Of a DNA stretch of 64,000 nucleotides, positions 60,249 to 64,000 are shown piece by piece. Each line of letters starts with the position of its first letter. Positions within the stretch are counted from its first letter, which is position 1. Made by a program: the position numbers and the translations under genes. The notes beneath the pieces are model-generated. The model worked only from the letters and a program-made list of their open reading frames with translations, ran no database searches and was not told the origin of the DNA. The stretch is from JAJVIP01 sp964405835 (GTDB taxonomy: Bacteria > Elusimicrobiota > Elusimicrobia > F11): contig CAYOPN010000002.1 of assembly GCA_964405835.1 (NCBI GenBank), positions 1-64,000 on the forward strand, written 5' to 3'.

Positions 60249-61079
60249 TTAGGCCGCCTTGACCTTCAGGAAATCTTTGACTTGGGCAATGGTCCCTTGT
60301 TCGATGCTCCGGATGATGCGGCTGCCGCGAAGCGAATCCGCATTGATGCCGTCGGTATTCCCCTCCGCGATGGCGCGCTTCATAAAATTAAAATGGAACA
60401 ACGACGCCACGCTGACCGCGTCGGCATGACCATCTTGAATAACCGCTTCGATGTCCTCGGGCGCTCCCGCGCCGCCCGCGGCAATGACCGGAATGGAAAC
60501 CATATCGGCCATTTTGCGCGTGAGCTCCACGTCGTACCCTTTGCCCGCGCCTTCTTTGTCGATGGAGGTGAGCAAAATCTCGCCGGCCCCCAATTCTTGC
60601 GCGCGCTGGGCCCATGCAAAGGCCTCAACGCCGGTGTTTTCCCGTCCGTTGTTTGTGAAGCAAAGATAGCCGCCGTTCGGCTGGCGAATAACTTCGATAG
60701 ACACGACGATCGTCGATGAACCAAAAATACGGGACGCTTCGCCGATAAGCTGCGGCTGGTTAATGACGGCGGTATTTAACGACACCTTGTCGGCCCCGGC
60801 GCGCAGGACTTGGCGGATATCTTCAATGGTCCGCAAACCGCCGCCGACCGTGAGCGGGATGAAAATCTCCTTGGAAATGCGCTTTACGATGTCCAACAAA
60901 CTGTTTCGTTCGTAAAGGCTGGCCACCACATCCATAAAAATCAATTCATCGGCGCCCTGGTCGTAATAATGCCGCGCGAAAATTTCGGGACGGCCCAAGA
61001 CCCGCAAACCTTCCAGGTGGATTCCTTTGACGAGATTCGGGCCTTTGATATCGAGGCGGGGAATGATTCGGATTGCCAT
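60249..61079 (-). CDS. hisF: HisF-like (AglZ/HisF2-type) acetamidino-modification protein
   Basis: HisF forms the ammonia channel and, in histidine synthesis, the cyclase. The 276-residue product has RIIPRLDIKGPNLVKGI (4-20; catalytic Asp10 kept), the LTVGGGLRT phosphate loop (76-84) and ENTGVEAFAW, but the second catalytic Asp of true HisF (in VVAIDAKR) is Glu129 in VVSIEVIR. The family has a branch that works with sugar amidotransferases, and both context and this residue favour it. It is the first gene of the 50-kb minus array, divergent from the plus operon across 78 bp. Confidence 0.85.
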   Translation of the reverse strand: MAIRIIPRLDIKGPNLVKGIHLEGLRVLGRPEIFARHYYDQGADELIFMDVVASLYERNSLLDIVKRISKEIFIPLTVGGGLRTIEDIRQVLRAGADKVSLNTAVINQPQLIGEASRIFGSSTIVVSIEVIRQPNGGYLCFTNNGRENTGVEAFAWAQRAQELGAGEILLTSIDKEGAGKGYDVELTRKMADMVSIPVIAAGGAGAPEDIEAVIQDGHADAVSVASLFHFNFMKRAIAEGNTDGINADSLRGSRIIRSIEQGTIAQVKDFLKVKAA

Positions 61080-61110
61080 ATTAATAGCCCCTCATTTATC
61101 AAAATTTCAA

Positions 61111-61139
61111 TTGTCCGACTACCGGGATTTCTTTATACT
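61111..61139 (+). promoter_or_regulatory. Sigma70-type promoter of the plus-strand glycan operon
   Basis: TTGTCC (61111-61116) and TATACT (61134-61139) are separated by 17 bases. Four of six -35 bases and five of six -10 bases fit the consensus. Transcription near 61146 would leave a leader of only about 12 bases before the ATG at 61158, which has no clear ribosome site. No comparably clear promoter for the divergent hisF-like gene is seen. Confidence 0.6.
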
Positions 61140-61157
61140 CGCCCGTCGTAAAATCCC

Positions 61158-62087
61158 ATGAAAGTTAATCCTTCCGGCATCATGTTTCACCACTTCCACA
61201 ACGACGTCCACCCGATGTCGCAAGGCTCCATCTCGGCCGGTGATTTGGACCAAATACTCCGGCATATCGGACGCGACAACATCCTCTCCCCCAATGAATG
61301 GCGCCAACATGCGGACCGCGGGGAGTTGGCCCCCCATCACACCTGCATCACACTCGATGACACGCTGCTTTGCCAATACGACGTGGCCAAACCGGTGTTG
61401 GACAAATGGAACATCAAGGCATTTTGGTTCGTCAATTCGGGCCCGCTCCTCGGCCAACTGGAACCGCTTGAAATTTACCGTCATTTCCGGACCATGGAAT
61501 ACCCAGACATCGCCGCTTTTTACGCGGATTTCTTCGAGGCGGCCGGCCGGTCGCCCTATCAATCCAAATTCAAACAGGCGCTCGGTTCTTTTGTCCCGGA
61601 AAACTATTTAAAGGAATTCCCTTTTTATACGCCGCAGGACCGCACGTTCCGTTTTGTTCGCGACCGCGTGCTGGGAAAGGCCGCTTACGACGACGTAATG
61701 CAAAGCCTCATGAAATCGCGAAGATACGACGTTCAAGCCGCTTCCCGGCTGCTCTGGATGAAGGAAAGCCAAGTGAAACAACTCCAAGAGGAAGGACATG
61801 AAATCGGGATGCATTCGCACACGCACCCGACAACGCTCGGTGAATTGGACCGCGCGGAACAACAAAAAGAATACGAGCTCAATTTCTCTTTCTTAAAAAA
61901 GCTCCTAAACGTCTCCCCCACCAGCATGTCGCATCCCTGCAACTCCTACAGCGGCGTTACGCTCGACATCCTCCGCAATATGGGAATCACCGTTGGGTTT
62001 CGGTCGAACCCCAGCCAACCGGAATTTACCAACCTGGAATTTCCGCGCATTGACCACGCGGTGCTCATGGCAGAAGTGGCGCGATGA
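61158..62087 (+). CDS. Polysaccharide deacetylase-like protein
   Basis: The 309-residue product has NodB-homology features: CITLDDTLL (63-71) in place of the usual TFDDG motif, and the metal-site HSHTHP (219-224). LDD keeps the metal and base aspartates. A helical insert of about 120 residues lies between the two motifs. Its place before a formyltransferase and sugar amidotransferase suggests that it deacetylates a sugar so that another acyl group can be added. The ATG at 61158 lies just after a good promoter. Confidence 0.8.
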   Translation: MKVNPSGIMFHHFHNDVHPMSQGSISAGDLDQILRHIGRDNILSPNEWRQHADRGELAPHHTCITLDDTLLCQYDVAKPVLDKWNIKAFWFVNSGPLLGQLEPLEIYRHFRTMEYPDIAAFYADFFEAAGRSPYQSKFKQALGSFVPENYLKEFPFYTPQDRTFRFVRDRVLGKAAYDDVMQSLMKSRRYDVQAASRLLWMKESQVKQLQEEGHEIGMHSHTHPTTLGELDRAEQQKEYELNFSFLKKLLNVSPTSMSHPCNSYSGVTLDILRNMGITVGFRSNPSQPEFTNLEFPRIDHAVLMAEVAR

Positions 62088-62878
62088 AAATCACGGTCTT
62101 CACAAGCAACCAACCCCGCCACCTAAACCTGGTCCGCCAACTTTCGGAAATTTCCGATGAGGTTTTTGCCTGCCTTGAGTGCAGCACGCTCTTTCCCGGC
62201 GAGGTCGAGGATTTTTATCACAAGTCGGAAACGTTCCAGGCGTATTTCCGGCATGTCATATCGGCGGAGCGCGCGCTTTTCAAGGCCCCTTCTTTTCATC
62301 CCAAAAATGTCCGCACGCTCAGCATGAAGATGGGCGACCTAAACCGCCTCACGATGGAAGAACTGGCCCCCACGCTCGACGCCGATCATTATGTGGTGTT
62401 TGGGGCCAGTTTTATTAAAGGCCCTCTCTGTGATTTCCTGGTCGAGCGCAAAGCGCTCAACATCCACATGGGTCTTTCCCCTTACTATCGCGGCAACTCT
62501 TGCAATTTCTGGGCCCTGCAAGACGGAAGACCCGAGATGGTGGGCGCTTCCATCATTCACTTGGCCAAAGGATTGGACACCGGAGAAATTCTTTTTCATT
62601 CCGTCCCCCCGGCCAAGGCCTACGCTCCCTTTGAACTCGGCATGCAGGCGGTGGCCTCCGCCCAACTCGCGCTGGTCAACATGATCAAGGAAAAGAAAAT
62701 CCGCTCGTTCGCGCCGGTCGCGCAAGACAAAAGCCAAGAATTGCGTTACACGCGAAAAAACGATTTCACGGACCAGGTGGCCGCCGCGTTTATGGCCCAG
62801 CCACCGTCCTCAAACGATATTTTCAAGAAACTGAAAGAACGCCGGCTTGAAACATTCATCAACCCGGTCGTCTGCTGA
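62084..62878 (+). CDS. Formyltransferase-family protein
   Basis: The 264-residue product has the formyltransferase catalytic triad Asn126, His128 and Asp165 (ALNIHMGLSPYYRG, then GLDTGEIL), as in methionyl-tRNA and sugar N-formyltransferases. It would use 10-formyl-tetrahydrofolate to add a formyl group to an amino sugar, as for 4-amino-4,6-dideoxy sugars. The ATG at 62084 overlaps the deacetylase stop as ATGA. LegC-type product, an amino sugar, is a plausible acceptor. Confidence 0.88.
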   Translation: MKITVFTSNQPRHLNLVRQLSEISDEVFACLECSTLFPGEVEDFYHKSETFQAYFRHVISAERALFKAPSFHPKNVRTLSMKMGDLNRLTMEELAPTLDADHYVVFGASFIKGPLCDFLVERKALNIHMGLSPYYRGNSCNFWALQDGRPEMVGASIIHLAKGLDTGEILFHSVPPAKAYAPFELGMQAVASAQLALVNMIKEKKIRSFAPVAQDKSQELRYTRKNDFTDQVAAAFMAQPPSSNDIFKKLKERRLETFINPVVC

Positions 62879-62896
62879 CATGGAGATCCCAGAGTA

Positions 62897-64000
62897 ATGA
62901 TAAAGTTCCCCGCGCCCCAAACCGGCCTTGCCCTTTTCGACGTGCCGGAAGAGAAGCTCGACATCAAATACGGCCTGCCACGGGAAGTGGCCTTCTGCCA
63001 GTCCTGCGTCATTTCCAACCAGAAACCGACTTCGGCGGTGGAATACAAACACACGGCCGCCTCGAAAAAAGAGACCGTGGCGATCGGGGAAGACGGAATT
63101 TGCAGCGCGTGCCGCGTTTCGGAAGAGAAAAAGAAAATCGATTGGGCGGAACGGCGCAAAGAACTGAAAGAGCTTTGCGACAAACACCGCAAGAACGACG
63201 GCTCGTTCGACTGCCTGGTCCCCGGTTCCGGCGGCAAAGACAGTTTTTACACGGCCCACATTCTCAAGCACGAATTCGGAATGCATCCGTTAACGATCAC
63301 ATGGGCGCCGCACATTTACACCGACTGGGGCTGGAAGAACATGCAGTCCTGGATCCACGCCGGGTTCGACAATATATTGATGACGCCCAATGGAAAAGTC
63401 CACCGTTTGCTGACCCGCCTCGCCGTTGAAAACTTGTTTCATCCTTTCCAGCCCTTCTTTTACGGGCAAAAGGCATTGGCTCCGAAATTGGCCAGCAAGT
63501 TCAATATCCCGCTTATTTTTTACGGAGAGAACGAAGCCGAATATGGCAACAAAGCCGCCACATTTAAGAACCCGAAACAAGACACCAAGTATTTCGCGAT
63601 CCCCTCCCAAAGCGATATTTATCTTGGAGGTGTTTCCATGCGCGAATTGATCGAAGACTTTAAACTTGTCGACAACGACTTAAATCTCTACATGCCGGCC
63701 GACCCCAACGAACTTTCCGCGCGCAACACCGAGGTGCATTATTTAGGCTATTACCTGAAATGGCACCCGCAGTCCTGCTACTACTACGTGTGCGAGCACA
63801 GCGATTTTCAAGCTTGCCCCGAACGCAACCCCGGCACGTTCAGCAAATACGCCAGCCTCGATGACAAGATCGATGACTTAAATTTCTATACCACCTACAT
63901 CAAGTTCGGAATTGGACGCGCCACCTACGATGCCTCGCAAGAAATCCGCTCCGGCGATATTACCCGTGAAGAAGGCGTGGGCCTGGTGAAACGCTACGAC
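62897..64000 (+). CDS. N-acetyl sugar amidotransferase (PseA/WbpG family), partial
   Basis: This family turns an N-acetyl group of a sugar into an acetamidino group, using ATP and ammonia from a HisH/HisF pair. At least 368 residues are present and the frame stays open to the window edge. CQSC (34-37) and CSAC (69-72) are zinc ligands; VPGSGGKDS (108-116) is the ATP PP-loop. Start ATG at 62897 has GGAGA 10 bases upstream. It lies 18 bp after the formyltransferase gene, divergent from hisH/hisF-like genes. Confidence 0.9.
   Translation, partial: MIKFPAPQTGLALFDVPEEKLDIKYGLPREVAFCQSCVISNQKPTSAVEYKHTAASKKETVAIGEDGICSACRVSEEKKKIDWAERRKELKELCDKHRKNDGSFDCLVPGSGGKDSFYTAHILKHEFGMHPLTITWAPHIYTDWGWKNMQSWIHAGFDNILMTPNGKVHRLLTRLAVENLFHPFQPFFYGQKALAPKLASKFNIPLIFYGENEAEYGNKAATFKNPKQDTKYFAIPSQSDIYLGGVSMRELIEDFKLVDNDLNLYMPADPNELSARNTEVHYLGYYLKWHPQSCYYYVCEHSDFQACPERNPGTFSKYASLDDKIDDLNFYTTYIKFGIGRATYDASQEIRSGDITREEGVGLVKRYD

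Noticed and set aside
59583..61079. Histidine biosynthesis operon
   Set aside because: Only hisH/hisF-like genes are present, next to a sugar amidotransferase, and one HisF catalytic Asp is changed.
1..64000. CRISPR arrays, insertion sequences or transposases
   Set aside because: No regular spaced repeats and no transposase-like protein were seen on either strand.

Overview
The window looks like chromosomal DNA of a Gram-negative (diderm) bacterium of moderately high GC, probably from an uncultured lineage. The evidence for a diderm is an LptF/LptG pair for lipopolysaccharide export, a giant SprA-like outer-membrane protein, a PorV/FadL-like barrel, a lipobox protein, a KdsD homologue and two O-antigen ligase/polymerase-type proteins. 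SprA plus PorV would be ordinary in Bacteroidota, but base composition and gene style do not suggest that phylum. Elusimicrobiota or Omnitrophota-like lineages are a guess that the sequence alone cannot settle. TTG and GTG starts are common.

Layout. 1-3.5 kb (minus): a partial tRNA-Leu(GAG), two large palindromes, then secG, pgk and gap (a glycolytic operon with a visible sigma70-type promoter) and comF. 3.5-9 kb (minus): one giant SprA-like gene. 9-11.2 kb (plus): lptF-lptG, divergent from the SprA-like gene and convergently overlapping the PorV-like gene. 11.2-61.1 kb: about 50 kb of almost gapless, all-minus genes. It starts, in transcription order, at hisF (61079) and ends at the PorV-like gene (11153). 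Many neighbours overlap as ATGA, GTGA or TTGA, which suggests translational coupling. 61.1-64 kb (plus): a divergent operon with a good sigma70-type promoter encoding a deacetylase-like protein, a formyltransferase and an N-acetyl sugar amidotransferase that runs off the window. No stretch longer than 300 bases lacks a gene. I saw no CRISPR array, insertion sequence or rRNA.

The long array is a surface-glycan factory. Sub-modules are: (a) legB, legC, ptmE-like, hisH/hisF-like and the sugar amidotransferase, pointing to an amidino-modified legionaminic-acid-type or related diamino sugar; (b) a block of two-carbon-chain and acid-sugar enzymes (oxidoreductase, transaldolase, SIS isomerase, HpcH/HpaI aldolase, HAD phosphatase, two SDRs, a diverged KdsB-like cytidylyltransferase and a 2-hydroxyacid dehydrogenase) that looks like an undescribed route to a CMP-activated ulosonic acid; (c) rfbF-rfbG, an RmlC-like epimerase and a reductase, a CDP-linked 6-deoxyhexose pathway built on the rml plan; (d) glycosyltransferases, two ligase/polymerase membrane proteins, a flippase and an initiating phosphoglycosyltransferase; (e) sugar-phosphate mutase, nucleotidyltransferase and epimerase; (f) metK-ahcY, which supply and recycle the methyl donor for six methyltransferase-like genes in the array. 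An ORF6N-domain gene carrying paired palindromes sits inside the array and looks like a foreign insertion.
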